From contig JAEUQD010000541.1 in NCBI GenBank assembly GCA_016789925.1, positions 1 to 40,385 on the forward strand: a stretch of 40,385 nt of DNA, in the 5' to 3' direction. Under the pieces are notes generated by a model that ran no database searches, had not been told where the DNA came from, and worked only from the letters and a program-made list of their open reading frames with translations. The stretch's first letter is position 1. Every line of letters begins with the position of its first letter. The DNA comes from Bryobacterales bacterium (GTDB lineage: Bacteria > Acidobacteriota > Terriglobia > Bryobacterales > Bryobacteraceae). A program made the translations under genes and the position numbers. Shown piece after piece: positions 8,788 through 16,611 of this stretch.

Positions 8788-10254
8788 TCAGTCTCCGGCC
8801 GAGGCGGCTGGCACGCCGGGAGTTTGGCGGCGCTGATCGGCCACAAACTTCTTTCGTTTGCTACGCAGCGCCAGGTATTCCCGGGCTTCTTTGTACAGCC
8901 GTTTGCGCTCGTCGTTGTCAAAGATGGCTTTCCGGACCACGCGCCACGCTGCCTTCGGACGGAAATAGTACTCCCCGTAGAATCGTTCCACCCACTCGAC
9001 GAGTTCCGCACGATCCAAACCGTGGTAGATGATATTCGGAAGTTGGTGGCCTTGATCGTCGGTCATCGAATCGATCGTGATCAGATTGTTCTTCTTGACG
9101 TAGTCGTAGAATTCGGTACCCGGATAGGGGTGAGCGATCGACACCTGGATAGTCTCGCAATCGATCTTCTTCGCAAAATCGATGGTGCGCCGGATGGACT
9201 CGCGGGTTTCACCGGGCAGGCCCACGATGAAATCGGCATGAATCGTCAGGCCGAGCGAGTGCGCATTCTTCGTGAAGCGCTGGGCCATATCCAAGGTGGC
9301 CCCCTTCTTGATGTTCTTGAGAATCTGTTGGTCACCCGACTCATAGCCGACGATCATCAGACGGCAGCCGGCCTCCCGCATCGCCTTCAGGGTCTCGTAG
9401 TCGGTGGTCACTCGCGACGTGCACGACCAGGTGAAGTTCAGCGGCTTCAACTTCTTACACAACTCGATCGTCCGTGCCTTCTGATAGTTGAAGGTGTCGT
9501 CGTCGAAAAAGATCTCCTTCAACCCGGGGAAGTTCTCAAGCGCCCAACGCACCTCGCTGGCCACATCGTCCGCGGACCGCAACCGCCAACGGTGCCCCGA
9601 GTGCGTCTGCGGCCACAGGCAGAACGTACACATCGCCGGACACCCGCGCGACGTGTAGAAGCTCAGGAACGGATTCAGCAAAAACGGAACGTTATACCGC
9701 CGGAAGTCGAGATCACGCTGATAAACCTTGCTCACCCAAGGGAGCGTATCGAGGTTCTCGATATACCCGCCTTCCGGATTGTGGCAAACCGTATCCCCCT
9801 TCCAATAGCTGACACCCGGCAGTTCCGACAGGGGCTTTCCGTTCGCAAAATCAACAATCTGGTGATCGAACTCCCGCCGAACCACAAAATCGATCGCCCG
9901 GGACGCCCGAAGGCACTTTTCCGGCTCTACTGTCACCGGAGGACCCACAAAGGCTACTTTCAGCTTCGGGTTCCGGTCCTTCATCATCTCCGCCATCTGG
10001 GCGTCGACATGAAAGCCAGGCGTCGAAGTGAATAGGACAAGCAATTCGAAATCACTCGCCATCGCCACCGTTTGCTCGATCGAGATCTTGTGGGGAGGAG
10101 CATCCACAACCTTGCTGTCGGGGAGCATGCCGGCCGGATAGCACAGCCATACAGGGTACCAGTAGGATTCGATTTCCCGAGTGGCCGGCCAACGGGAGCT
10201 GGCGCCGCCGTCAAACCCCTCGAACGACGGCGGATTCAGGAACAACGTGCGCAT
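8788..10254 (-). CDS. hpnJ: Hopanoid cyclitol-forming radical SAM enzyme HpnJ
   Basis: A 488-residue B12-binding-type radical SAM protein. It begins MRTLFLNPPSFEGFDGG, which is characteristic of HpnJ. The N-terminal about 150 residues form the cobalamin-binding-like domain, and CPAMCTFC (Cys205, Cys209, Cys212) binds the iron-sulfur cluster. HpnJ is known to act on glucosaminyl-bacteriohopanetetrol, contracting the sugar ring to give the cyclitol ether head group. An AAGGAG ribosome site lies just upstream of the ATG at 10254. It is the first gene of the operon continuing through two small transporters to hpnI. HpnK, the deacetylase expected between the HpnI and HpnJ steps, is not in the window. 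Confidence 0.9.
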   Translation of the reverse strand: MRTLFLNPPSFEGFDGGASSRWPATREIESYWYPVWLCYPAGMLPDSKVVDAPPHKISIEQTVAMASDFELLVLFTSTPGFHVDAQMAEMMKDRNPKLKVAFVGPPVTVEPEKCLRASRAIDFVVRREFDHQIVDFANGKPLSELPGVSYWKGDTVCHNPEGGYIENLDTLPWVSKVYQRDLDFRRYNVPFLLNPFLSFYTSRGCPAMCTFCLWPQTHSGHRWRLRSADDVASEVRWALENFPGLKEIFFDDDTFNYQKARTIELCKKLKPLNFTWSCTSRVTTDYETLKAMREAGCRLMIVGYESGDQQILKNIKKGATLDMAQRFTKNAHSLGLTIHADFIVGLPGETRESIRRTIDFAKKIDCETIQVSIAHPYPGTEFYDYVKKNNLITIDSMTDDQGHQLPNIIYHGLDRAELVEWVERFYGEYYFRPKAAWRVVRKAIFDNDERKRLYKEAREYLALRSKRKKFVADQRRQTPGVPAASAGD

Positions 10255-10347
10255 GAGACTCCTTTTCCCAGAGTAAGGCCAACAGCCGATTGCGGAACAC
10301 CTTCCCCCAGGGAACGGTCGAAATCAGCGGGTGTATTCCCTCTATTG

Positions 10348-11052
10348 TCACCTATTTGCGGAAGTGATGACCTTCTCGGTGCGGCCTTGTTTGCTGATGT
10401 TCGTATAGCGGATCCTGACTTCGGCGGAGCCGACAATACGCGTTTGAATCGAACTCCGGATGCTGACAGGAATCGCGACGCCATCCTGATGGACATAGTC
10501 ACGGACAAAAGCGACCTTCTTGAGAAAGACCGACGGGCTTTTCGCCAGTTCACCCTCCTCACGCACCGGCAGCCACGTCGCATTGTCGATCCAAACCCAA
10601 CCCTCGAAAAGACCGACCTGTTTCCGGCGAGGCTCCAGGAAGAAAAGATGCAATTTGCCCTGTCCCCAAGGGTATTCTCCCCGGTAGTGAAACTTGTAGT
10701 TCTCGCGGTTGATCCCGAGCCCGGGCTTTTCCCCAGCCTCCTTTTCCGCTTGAAGATAGCGCGCTATGACGTCCTTTTTGACCGTGTTGTCGCCCTGGAT
10801 GGTCAATGCGCGATAGGTGATGGCGCCCAGCTTGGTGACGTATCGCCAGGCATGCAACTTGCCTGATTTGTTGAGCTTCGGAAGACTCGCTTCCATCTCA
10901 ACTTCCATCGCAAGGTCAGAAAGCTTTGATTGTTGATCTTTGGTCGCCGCAAAATACCGATCCAGCACAACGTCCCCGCCGCGCTCGGCGGGAGGTAGCG
11001 CCAGTGCGGCTGCTCCGAGATGGGAAAGTAAAAAAGCAAATATCAGTAACAA
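10348..11052 (-). CDS. Exported protein, possibly LolA-like fold, function unknown
   Basis: A 234-residue protein starting at TTG (11052), with a GGAG ribosome site nine bases upstream. The first 19 residues (MLLIFAFLLSHLGAAALAL) form a signal peptide. The mature part is rich in beta-strand-like stretches, such as YKFHYRGEYPWGQGKLHLF, GWVWIDNATWLPVREEGEL and VRIRYTNISKQG. This pattern recalls outer-membrane lipoprotein-sorting (LolA/LolB-like) domains, in which a model strand reports conversion of one lipid-linked state to another. I do not recognise a specific family. It precedes hpnJ on the same strand with a 93-base gap, so it may belong to the hopanoid operon and could bind a lipid, but this rests on position only. 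Confidence 0.65.
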   Translation of the reverse strand: MLLIFAFLLSHLGAAALALPPAERGGDVVLDRYFAATKDQQSKLSDLAMEVEMEASLPKLNKSGKLHAWRYVTKLGAITYRALTIQGDNTVKKDVIARYLQAEKEAGEKPGLGINRENYKFHYRGEYPWGQGKLHLFFLEPRRKQVGLFEGWVWIDNATWLPVREEGELAKSPSVFLKKVAFVRDYVHQDGVAIPVSIRSSIQTRIVGSAEVRIRYTNISKQGRTEKVITSANR

Positions 11053-11199
11053 CGTTGGTCACTCCAGGCTTGGCGCGATCGCCAGCCCGTTAATCCAATC
11101 TACCAAACTGCACAACTGCCAAGGCCGATCCCCGGCTTTCAATCCGTTGGATGAATTGCCGGCCATTAGGGTTCCGGGAACTGGTAAGCTAGGCCGCAT

Positions 11200-11604
11200 A
11201 TGGCTTCGATCCCCTTGGGTTTCCGGCATGAAGAGAGCACTTTGGTGACCAGTGAAATCGCCATCGATTTCATGGGGATCGAAGATGCGCGGGTTTTGGC
11301 CACACCCCACTTGGTCTGGCATCTCGAAATGGCTTGCCGCAACGCGGTCAAACCGCTGCTGGACGCAAGCCAGGACACCGTCGGAACCGTCGTGAACATC
11401 AAGCACTTGGCCGCAACTCCGCTCGGAATGGCGGTTCGGTTTGCAGCCGAGGTAGTTGCGGTCGACGGGCGAAGGCTCGAATTCCGGGTTGAGGCCTTCG
11501 ACGAACAGGAAAAAGTAGCCGAAGGGACGCATGAGCGCTTCATCGTGGACATGGAACGGTTTGCAAATCGCGTGAGGGCCAAGGCCGGCCGTCCCACGGT
11601 CTAA
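11200..11604 (+). CDS. Hot-dog thioesterase, fluoroacetyl-CoA thioesterase (FlK)-like
   Basis: A 134-residue single-domain hot-dog protein. Candidate catalytic residues Thr35 (in VLATPHL), Glu43 (in WHLEMAC) and His69 (in NIKHLAATPLG) have spacings of 8 and 26 residues. These equal those of Thr42, Glu50 and His76 in the fluoroacetyl-CoA thioesterase FlK. Proteins of this group hydrolyse small acyl-CoA thioesters, and the fluoroacetate specificity of FlK needs extra features that cannot be judged here. It is divergent from the exported protein gene across 147 bases. The ATG at 11200 has no clear ribosome site. A housekeeping acyl-CoA clean-up role is more likely than organofluorine resistance. 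Confidence 0.78.
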   Translation: MASIPLGFRHEESTLVTSEIAIDFMGIEDARVLATPHLVWHLEMACRNAVKPLLDASQDTVGTVVNIKHLAATPLGMAVRFAAEVVAVDGRRLEFRVEAFDEQEKVAEGTHERFIVDMERFANRVRAKAGRPTV

Positions 11605-11610
11605 GCTAAA

Positions 11611-12081
11611 TTAGTTCGGCAGGAAACGCCCTGCCACCGGACTGCTTTCCACGGACAGCTTCTTCGCGGAGAAGACAGACGCCGCCCTGAGAAGATTGTT
11701 CAGGTCGGAACCTTCCTCCACCGTGAGCTCGTGCTCCACCCAATTCGACAGCGGAATATTCCGGAAGTACAGGCGCTCCTGGAGCACCATGCTCTTGCGA
11801 TTGAGAAACAGTGACTTGCTTTCGCGCATATAGTGTCTCTCTTCAACGCGTATATCACCGAGAAAATCGTCAAAAGACTTTCGCCGGGCCTCTTCTTCCG
11901 TTGCTTTCAACTGCGAGTCCAGTTCGCGCTCATGACTGGCAATCCGCGCTTTCGCCTCGATTAACGCTTCCCGCTCCTTGGCCAGCAATACCTCCGTCCG
12001 CGACTCCATGATGTAAAACGCGAGCAAAGCGGATCCAGCGGCGGTGAATAGGGGCAGAAGCAGCCAGACGATGGCGTCCAT
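11611..12081 (-). CDS. Membrane-anchored coiled-coil protein, unknown function
   Basis: About 156 residues. The ATG at 12081 is preceded by AGGA about eight bases upstream. A GTG at 12096, directly after the trmJ stop, would add five residues. Residues about 4-25 (IVWLLLPLFTAAGSALLAFY) form one membrane helix. Residues about 27-70 are a charged helical stretch (KEREALIEAKARIASHEREL) that should form a coiled coil. The C-terminal half contains SFDDFLGDIRVEERHYM and a segment that looks folded. I recognise no named family. It follows trmJ on the same strand with almost no gap, so it is probably the third gene of a speA-trmJ operon. An inner-membrane scaffold is a guess only. Confidence 0.65.
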   Translation of the reverse strand: MDAIVWLLLPLFTAAGSALLAFYIMESRTEVLLAKEREALIEAKARIASHERELDSQLKATEEEARRKSFDDFLGDIRVEERHYMRESKSLFLNRKSMVLQERLYFRNIPLSNWVEHELTVEEGSDLNNLLRAASVFSAKKLSVESSPVAGRFLPN

Positions 12082-12096
12082 ATTCGTTTCCTGCAC

Positions 12097-12837
12097 CTAA
12101 TCATCGGTTGGAGGAGCCCCGGACTTTAGGTTCGCGATCCGCCAACTGATCTGGCGCAGCATGCCCAGCCAGATCGGCGCATCCGCCGCCTCGAAATTCA
12201 GCCTTCGCAACAGACGCCGTAGTTTCAGGAGCATCGAGCCATCCACCGGTTCCTTCAGATAGCCCGATTCCCGAAGCAGGTTGATGGTGACTTCCTCAAT
12301 CCGGCCCAGATCTTCTCCAGTGGCCGTCACTCGCACCTGGGTTCTGGCGCGCGCCGCCGTCCCGGAACGCACCAGTTCATACAGGCAAACGGCTACCGCC
12401 TGCCCCAGGTTCATCGATTCATGCTCGGGCCGGGTCGGGATCCGCATCAGCCAATGACAGTACGCCAGATCGTCGTTCCCGAGTCCGTACTTTTCCGACC
12501 CGAAGAGTAGGGCTACTTGCGTCTTGGCAGCGAGATGGCGGTTCAACAGCCGCCCCCCCTGATCTAGGCGCTTGATGGAGTGCACCGGCTCACGATGACC
12601 CAGCGAAGCCGTCCCCACCACCAGCGAACAATCGGCCACCGCTTCTTTCACCGAAGAGTGTACTTGAGCGTCGGCGAGAACCCGTGCGGCGCCCACAGCC
12701 GACCGGGCTTCCTGCCACGCCACATCGTAGGGTTGCACAAGGCGCAGGTCAAAAAAGCCGAAATTGCTCATGGCGCGTGCCGCCGCGCCGATATTCAATG
12801 GATTACGCGGAGAGACGAGTACGACGGCGAGGCTCAC
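12097..12837 (-). CDS. trmJ: tRNA/rRNA methyltransferase, TrmJ/LasT family (SPOUT)
   Basis: A 246-residue SPOUT-class RNA methyltransferase. The three family motifs are present: NIGAAARAMSNFGF near the N-terminus, LLFGSEKYGLGNDDL in the middle and SMNLGQAVAVCLYELV. The latter two build the knotted S-adenosylmethionine site. TrmJ methylates the 2'-hydroxyl of position 32 in the tRNA anticodon loop; related enzymes act on other RNA sites, so substrate is assigned by family. The C-terminal 90 residues carry the extra helical tail typical of TrmJ. Its ATG overlaps the speA stop (12834-12837) as ATGA, which couples the two genes. Confidence 0.85.
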   Translation of the reverse strand: MSLAVVLVSPRNPLNIGAAARAMSNFGFFDLRLVQPYDVAWQEARSAVGAARVLADAQVHSSVKEAVADCSLVVGTASLGHREPVHSIKRLDQGGRLLNRHLAAKTQVALLFGSEKYGLGNDDLAYCHWLMRIPTRPEHESMNLGQAVAVCLYELVRSGTAARARTQVRVTATGEDLGRIEEVTINLLRESGYLKEPVDGSMLLKLRRLLRRLNFEAADAPIWLGMLRQISWRIANLKSGAPPTDD

Positions 12838-14798
12838 CGTACATGCGCTTCCTCAAGATAGGTGTACCCGTAGAGGCCGTCCTCGTAAAACCGCAGCAGC
12901 CGTCCGGACTCCTCATACCCGATCCTGCCTTCGCGCACCGCACGTTCCACATCGCGCCGGAACTGGTCCAGCAACGTCCGCGCATGGAACTGGACATAAT
13001 CGAGCACTTCGGCCACGGTGTCGCCCCGGATCACCGTGTCGAGTTCGATCTCGCCGCTCTCGTTGAGCGACACGTGCACGGCGTTGGTATCGCCCAGCAG
13101 GTTGTGCAGATCGCCCAGAATCTCCTGGTAGGCCCCCACCAGAAACGAGCCGATGTAATACCGCTCGCCGTTAAACTGGTGCAGCGGAATGGTCTTCTTG
13201 ACATCCCGCCGATCGATGAACTGGTCCACTTTGCCGTCGGAATCGCAGGAGATATCGCCCAGTACAGCGTGCCGTCCGGGACTTTCCTCGAGCCGGTGAA
13301 TCGGCATGATCGGAAACAACTGCTTCACCGCCCACGAGTCCGGCATGCTCTGGAACAGAGAGAAATTACAGAAATAGGTGTCCGACAAATGGGCTTCAAG
13401 ATTCTCAAGTTCCTCAGGCCGCTCGTCCGCGTCTTTCACCATCCGCTGAATCCGCCGCGAAATCGCCCAAAACAGGTTTTCTGCGATAGACCGCTGATCC
13501 AGCGGCAGATAACCCAACGAAAACAGGTTGAGCGCCGAGTCCAAGGCCTGCTGGGCGTCGTGATAGCTTTCCAGCAGGTTCTTGGTGGACAAACCTTTGT
13601 AGGTGTCCATCAGGTCGACCAAGGGTTGTTCGGAATCCTGGGGCAGATCCGGCGGAGCCAGCTCCACCTCGCCGATTCCACTCACCCCCAACACGTTGAA
13701 AATAAGGACCGAATGGTATGCTGCAACGGCGCGTCCGCTTTCCGAAATGATGTTGGGGTGGGGGATCTTCGACTCGTCGCAGACCGACTGGACGTGATAA
13801 ATCACGTCGTTGGCGTACTCCTGCAGCGTATAGTTGACCGAAGACTCGAAATCGGTTTGCGATCCGTCGTAGTCGATGCCTAGTCCGCCGCCCACATCCA
13901 AGTACTGAAGCCCGGTCGCGCCCAAGCGGCGCATTTCCGCGTAGATTCGAGCCGCCTCGGTCACGGCGCCTTTCACCTGGCGGATGTTCGTGATCTGGCT
14001 GCCCAGGTGGAAGTGCACCAACTGGAGGATATCTTCCATCCCGAGGGACTTCAGTTGTTCCAGCGCCCGCAGCGCCTCCGTCACCGTCAGTCCGAATTTG
14101 GAGCGGTATCCGCCCGAAGACTTCCACCGGCCCGACCCGCGACTCGCCAGCTTGAGGCGAATGCCGATCGCCGGGCGCACCCCGACACGTTCACAGTGCT
14201 TGAGAATCAGGTCCAGTTCGGTGTACTTTTCAACCACGGGAATGATCCGCCGGCCGATCTTGGTGGCCAGCATCACCATCTCGATGTACTCGTCGTCCTT
14301 GAACCCGTTACAAATGATGGGAGTCTCGTTGTCGGCCACCGCCAGCACGGCCAGCAGTTCCGGCTTCGACCCGGCTTCCAACCCAAACCGGTAGGGTCGG
14401 CCATACCGGAAGACCTCTTCAACAACTTGCCGCTGCTGGTTCACCTTGATTGGATAAACCAGAGCATAATTGCCCTGATAGTTGTGGTCGCGAATGGCAT
14501 CCTGAAATGCCTGGTGCATTTCCCCCAGGCGGTGCTTGAGAATTTCGCCAAAGCGGATCAGGATCGGAGGATTGATGCCGCGCAAAACGAGCGTATCCAC
14601 CAATTCCTTCAGGTCGAGCCCGCGGGCGCCATCCTTAGACGGATGCACCCAGACATGCCCGTTGGAGCCGATGGAAAAATAGCCTTTGCCCCAACGCTCA
14701 ATGTCGTACAGTTCGGTAGCGTCCGAGATTGTCCAACGCTCGGCCGGCTCCCACGTGGACGGCGCGTCCGCCATCTTTACGCTCAAGTTCTGTTCCAT
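12834..14798 (-). CDS. speA: Biosynthetic arginine decarboxylase SpeA
   Basis: A 654-residue PLP enzyme that converts arginine to agmatine, the first step of a polyamine route. Length matches the long bacterial SpeA type. The PLP lysine is Lys118 in LVYPIKVNQQ, followed by EAGSKPELLA, the cofactor-contacting HFHLGSQ (262-268) and the glycine-rich DVGGGLGIDYDGS (301-313). SESGRAVAAYHS and NFSLFQSMPDSWAVKQLFP later in the chain are also family hallmarks. The ATG at 14798 follows a GGAG-AGGAGG purine stretch. No agmatinase or agmatine deiminase is in the window, so later steps are elsewhere. It leads the speA-trmJ unit. Confidence 0.93.
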   Translation of the reverse strand: MEQNLSVKMADAPSTWEPAERWTISDATELYDIERWGKGYFSIGSNGHVWVHPSKDGARGLDLKELVDTLVLRGINPPILIRFGEILKHRLGEMHQAFQDAIRDHNYQGNYALVYPIKVNQQRQVVEEVFRYGRPYRFGLEAGSKPELLAVLAVADNETPIICNGFKDDEYIEMVMLATKIGRRIIPVVEKYTELDLILKHCERVGVRPAIGIRLKLASRGSGRWKSSGGYRSKFGLTVTEALRALEQLKSLGMEDILQLVHFHLGSQITNIRQVKGAVTEAARIYAEMRRLGATGLQYLDVGGGLGIDYDGSQTDFESSVNYTLQEYANDVIYHVQSVCDESKIPHPNIISESGRAVAAYHSVLIFNVLGVSGIGEVELAPPDLPQDSEQPLVDLMDTYKGLSTKNLLESYHDAQQALDSALNLFSLGYLPLDQRSIAENLFWAISRRIQRMVKDADERPEELENLEAHLSDTYFCNFSLFQSMPDSWAVKQLFPIMPIHRLEESPGRHAVLGDISCDSDGKVDQFIDRRDVKKTIPLHQFNGERYYIGSFLVGAYQEILGDLHNLLGDTNAVHVSLNESGEIELDTVIRGDTVAEVLDYVQFHARTLLDQFRRDVERAVREGRIGYEESGRLLRFYEDGLYGYTYLEEAHVR

Positions 14799-14971
14799 CC
14801 TCCTCTCCGCCTTTCAAGGGGGTTCACTCCAAGTGTCGTTCGAAAGCGGGCGCAGGGGCAAGTAGGATATTCAATCCCTACTTGTCAGACGGAGAATAGG
14901 GCGTTTCCGGTGCTACAATGAATCCAACCAGTTGGCTATTTCATCCACCGAAGGTGTCTGCTGAGAGTGTA

Positions 14972-15922
14972 ATGGCATTGGCCGTTCCCCGACTATATCC
15001 GCACGCTAATACGTCTGTGCTGGCACAGATTGGCAACACGCCCTTGCTGCATCTGGCCAAGCTGAGCGCGGACCTGCCGGGAATCGAGATTTTCGGCAAA
15101 GCCGAGTATTTCAACCCGGGGGGCTCGGTCAAAGACCGTCCGGCCCTGAACATGATCCTCGACGGCGAACGCACCGGCAAACTAAACTCCTCCCGCGTCC
15201 TGCTTGACGCGACCAGCGGCAACACCGGAATCGCCTATGCCATGATCGGCGCGGCTCGCGGCTACCGCATCAAGCTCTGCCTCCCGCTCAACGCCTCTCC
15301 CGAACGCAAGCGCATCCTCAAAGCCTACGGCGCGGAACTCGTACTCACCGACCCCACACAGGGCTCCGACGGCGCCATCCGCAAATGCCGCGAAATCTAT
15401 GAAGCCGATCCCGATCGATACTTCTACCCGGACCAGTACAGCAACCCCGCCAACTGGAAAGCGCACTACGAATCGACGGCCGTCGAGATCATGGAGCAGA
15501 CCGGTGGCGGCCTGACCCACTTTGTCGCCGGGATGGGAACTAGCGGAACCTTCATGGGTGTCACCCGGCGCCTGCGCCGCGACCTGCCGAACGTGAAGTG
15601 CTGCTCCATGCAGCCATCCACCGGGTTCCATGGGCTCGAAGGATTGAAGCACATGCCCACGGCCCTGGTTCCCGCCATCTACGATGAGACCCTGGCCGAC
15701 GAGAACTTTTGGATCGACACGGAAGACGCCTACACCATGGTTAGGCGCTGTGCGCGTGAGGAAGGTGTCCTGGTTGGGATTTCCGCCGCGGCCAACATTG
15801 TCGCGGCGCGCAAAATCGGCGCGCGCCTCGTGGCGCAGGGCGAACCGGGATCGATCGTCACGGTCCTGTGCGATGGCGCGGACAAATATTTGAGCGAAGA
15901 GTTTTGGAATGATCCGGATTGA
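14972..15922 (+). CDS. cysM: Cysteine synthase, CysO-dependent CysM type
   Basis: A 316-residue fold-type II PLP enzyme. Lys54 in NPGGSVKDRPA binds PLP, TSGNTG (81-86) is the substrate loop, and GMGTSGTFMG binds the cofactor phosphate. Its neighbours Mec, CysO and MoeZ mark it as the enzyme that transfers sulfur from CysO thiocarboxylate to an aminoacrylate intermediate. In actinobacteria the activated serine is O-phosphoserine; here the acceptor is not proven. I choose the ATG at 14972 because homologues begin near VLAQIGNTPLL. An upstream ATG at 14918 would add 18 residues but overlaps a TACAAT hexamer that may be a -10 element. The 3' end overlaps mec by 14 bases. Confidence 0.88.
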   Translation: MALAVPRLYPHANTSVLAQIGNTPLLHLAKLSADLPGIEIFGKAEYFNPGGSVKDRPALNMILDGERTGKLNSSRVLLDATSGNTGIAYAMIGAARGYRIKLCLPLNASPERKRILKAYGAELVLTDPTQGSDGAIRKCREIYEADPDRYFYPDQYSNPANWKAHYESTAVEIMEQTGGGLTHFVAGMGTSGTFMGVTRRLRRDLPNVKCCSMQPSTGFHGLEGLKHMPTALVPAIYDETLADENFWIDTEDAYTMVRRCAREEGVLVGISAAANIVAARKIGARLVAQGEPGSIVTVLCDGADKYLSEEFWNDPD

Positions 15923-16328
15923 ATCAGAGGCCTGGCAGGCCATGGTCGAACATGCCAAACGCGCTTTCCCCAAGGAATGTTGCGGCGTGATGATCGGCGC
16001 TGAAGCCGACGACGGGAAACGGCAGGTCACCCACGCCATCCCCTGCCGGAACGCCTACGAAGGTGACCAGAAAGATCGATTTCTCATCGACCCCAAGGAT
16101 CAACTCGCGGCGGACCGTAAGGCTCGTGAACTCGGTCTCACCGTGCTGGGTTTTTTTCACTCGCACCCCAACGAGGGCTCCTACTTCTCCGCGACCGATT
16201 TGAAGAACTCATGGCCGTGGTACTCCAACGTGGTTCTCTCCATCCGCGATGGAGAGTTCAAGGAAGCCAAGAGCTTCATCGCGAACGATGACCAGACGGC
16301 GGCCGATCCCGAAGAACTGGAATTTTAA
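15909..16328 (+). CDS. mec: JAMM/M67 metallopeptidase, Mec-like (CysO-cysteine hydrolase)
   Basis: A 139-residue zinc peptidase. The full JAMM set is visible: Glu23 in PKECCG, His84 and His86 in FFHSHPNEG, Ser94 and Asp97 in YFSATDL, giving HxHx7SxxD exactly. In Mycobacterium tuberculosis the homologous Mec+ cleaves cysteine off the C-terminus of CysO after sulfur transfer. Related JAMM proteins such as QbsD also trim sulfur-carrier precursors to expose the terminal Gly-Gly. The gene overlaps cysM by 14 bases and ends three bases before cysO, so stoichiometric expression is likely. The GG-Glu ending of the neighbouring CysO makes both functions plausible. Confidence 0.88.
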   Translation: MIRIESEAWQAMVEHAKRAFPKECCGVMIGAEADDGKRQVTHAIPCRNAYEGDQKDRFLIDPKDQLAADRKARELGLTVLGFFHSHPNEGSYFSATDLKNSWPWYSNVVLSIRDGEFKEAKSFIANDDQTAADPEELEF

Positions 16329-16331
16329 GAT

Positions 16332-16607
16332 ATGGCAAAGATATTGATCCCGACGCCCTTGCGTCAATATGTAGACAAGAAAGATTCCGTCGAAGTAGGC
16401 GGCGCCACGGTAGGCGAAGTGCTGACCGGCTTGACCGGCCAGTTCCCCGACCTGCGCAAGAACCTCTACAACGACGAAGGCAAGTTGCGGAGCTTCGTGA
16501 ATATCTATCTCAACGACGAAGACATCCGCTACCTGGGTAAGGATGCGACTGCCGTAAGGGATGGCGATACCATCACCATCGTGCCGTCGATTGCGGGAGG
16601 CGAGTAA
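16332..16607 (+). CDS. cysO: Ubiquitin-like sulfur carrier CysO/MoaD family, ending GG-Glu
   Basis: A 91-residue beta-grasp sulfur carrier. It begins MAKILIPTPLRQYV and ends VPSIAGGE. Active carriers of this family need a free C-terminal Gly-Gly, which is adenylated and converted to a thiocarboxylate. Here one glutamate follows the two glycines: the reading GCG GGA GGC GAG TAA is clear. So the primary product should be inactive until the last residue is removed. The JAMM peptidase encoded just upstream is the obvious candidate. The gene lies between mec and moeZ, four bases before the moeZ start. Alternative roles in molybdopterin or thiamine synthesis are less likely given cysM in the operon. 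Confidence 0.87.
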   Translation: MAKILIPTPLRQYVDKKDSVEVGGATVGEVLTGLTGQFPDLRKNLYNDEGKLRSFVNIYLNDEDIRYLGKDATAVRDGDTITIVPSIAGGE

Positions 16608-16611
16608 GCTC

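Noticed and set aside
8347-10035. 562-codon plus-strand frame covering the hopanoid operon
   Set aside because: It lies antisense to hpnJ and both transporters, whose motifs are unmistakable. The plus-strand product has no domain or signal.
12684-13883. 399-codon plus-strand frame opposite speA and trmJ
   Set aside because: Shadow frame opposite two well-recognised genes.
14914-14919. TACAAT as a promoter -10 for cysM
   Set aside because: The hexamer is good, but no -35 is visible at 16-18 bases upstream, so I did not list it as a promoter. It did weigh in choosing the later start.
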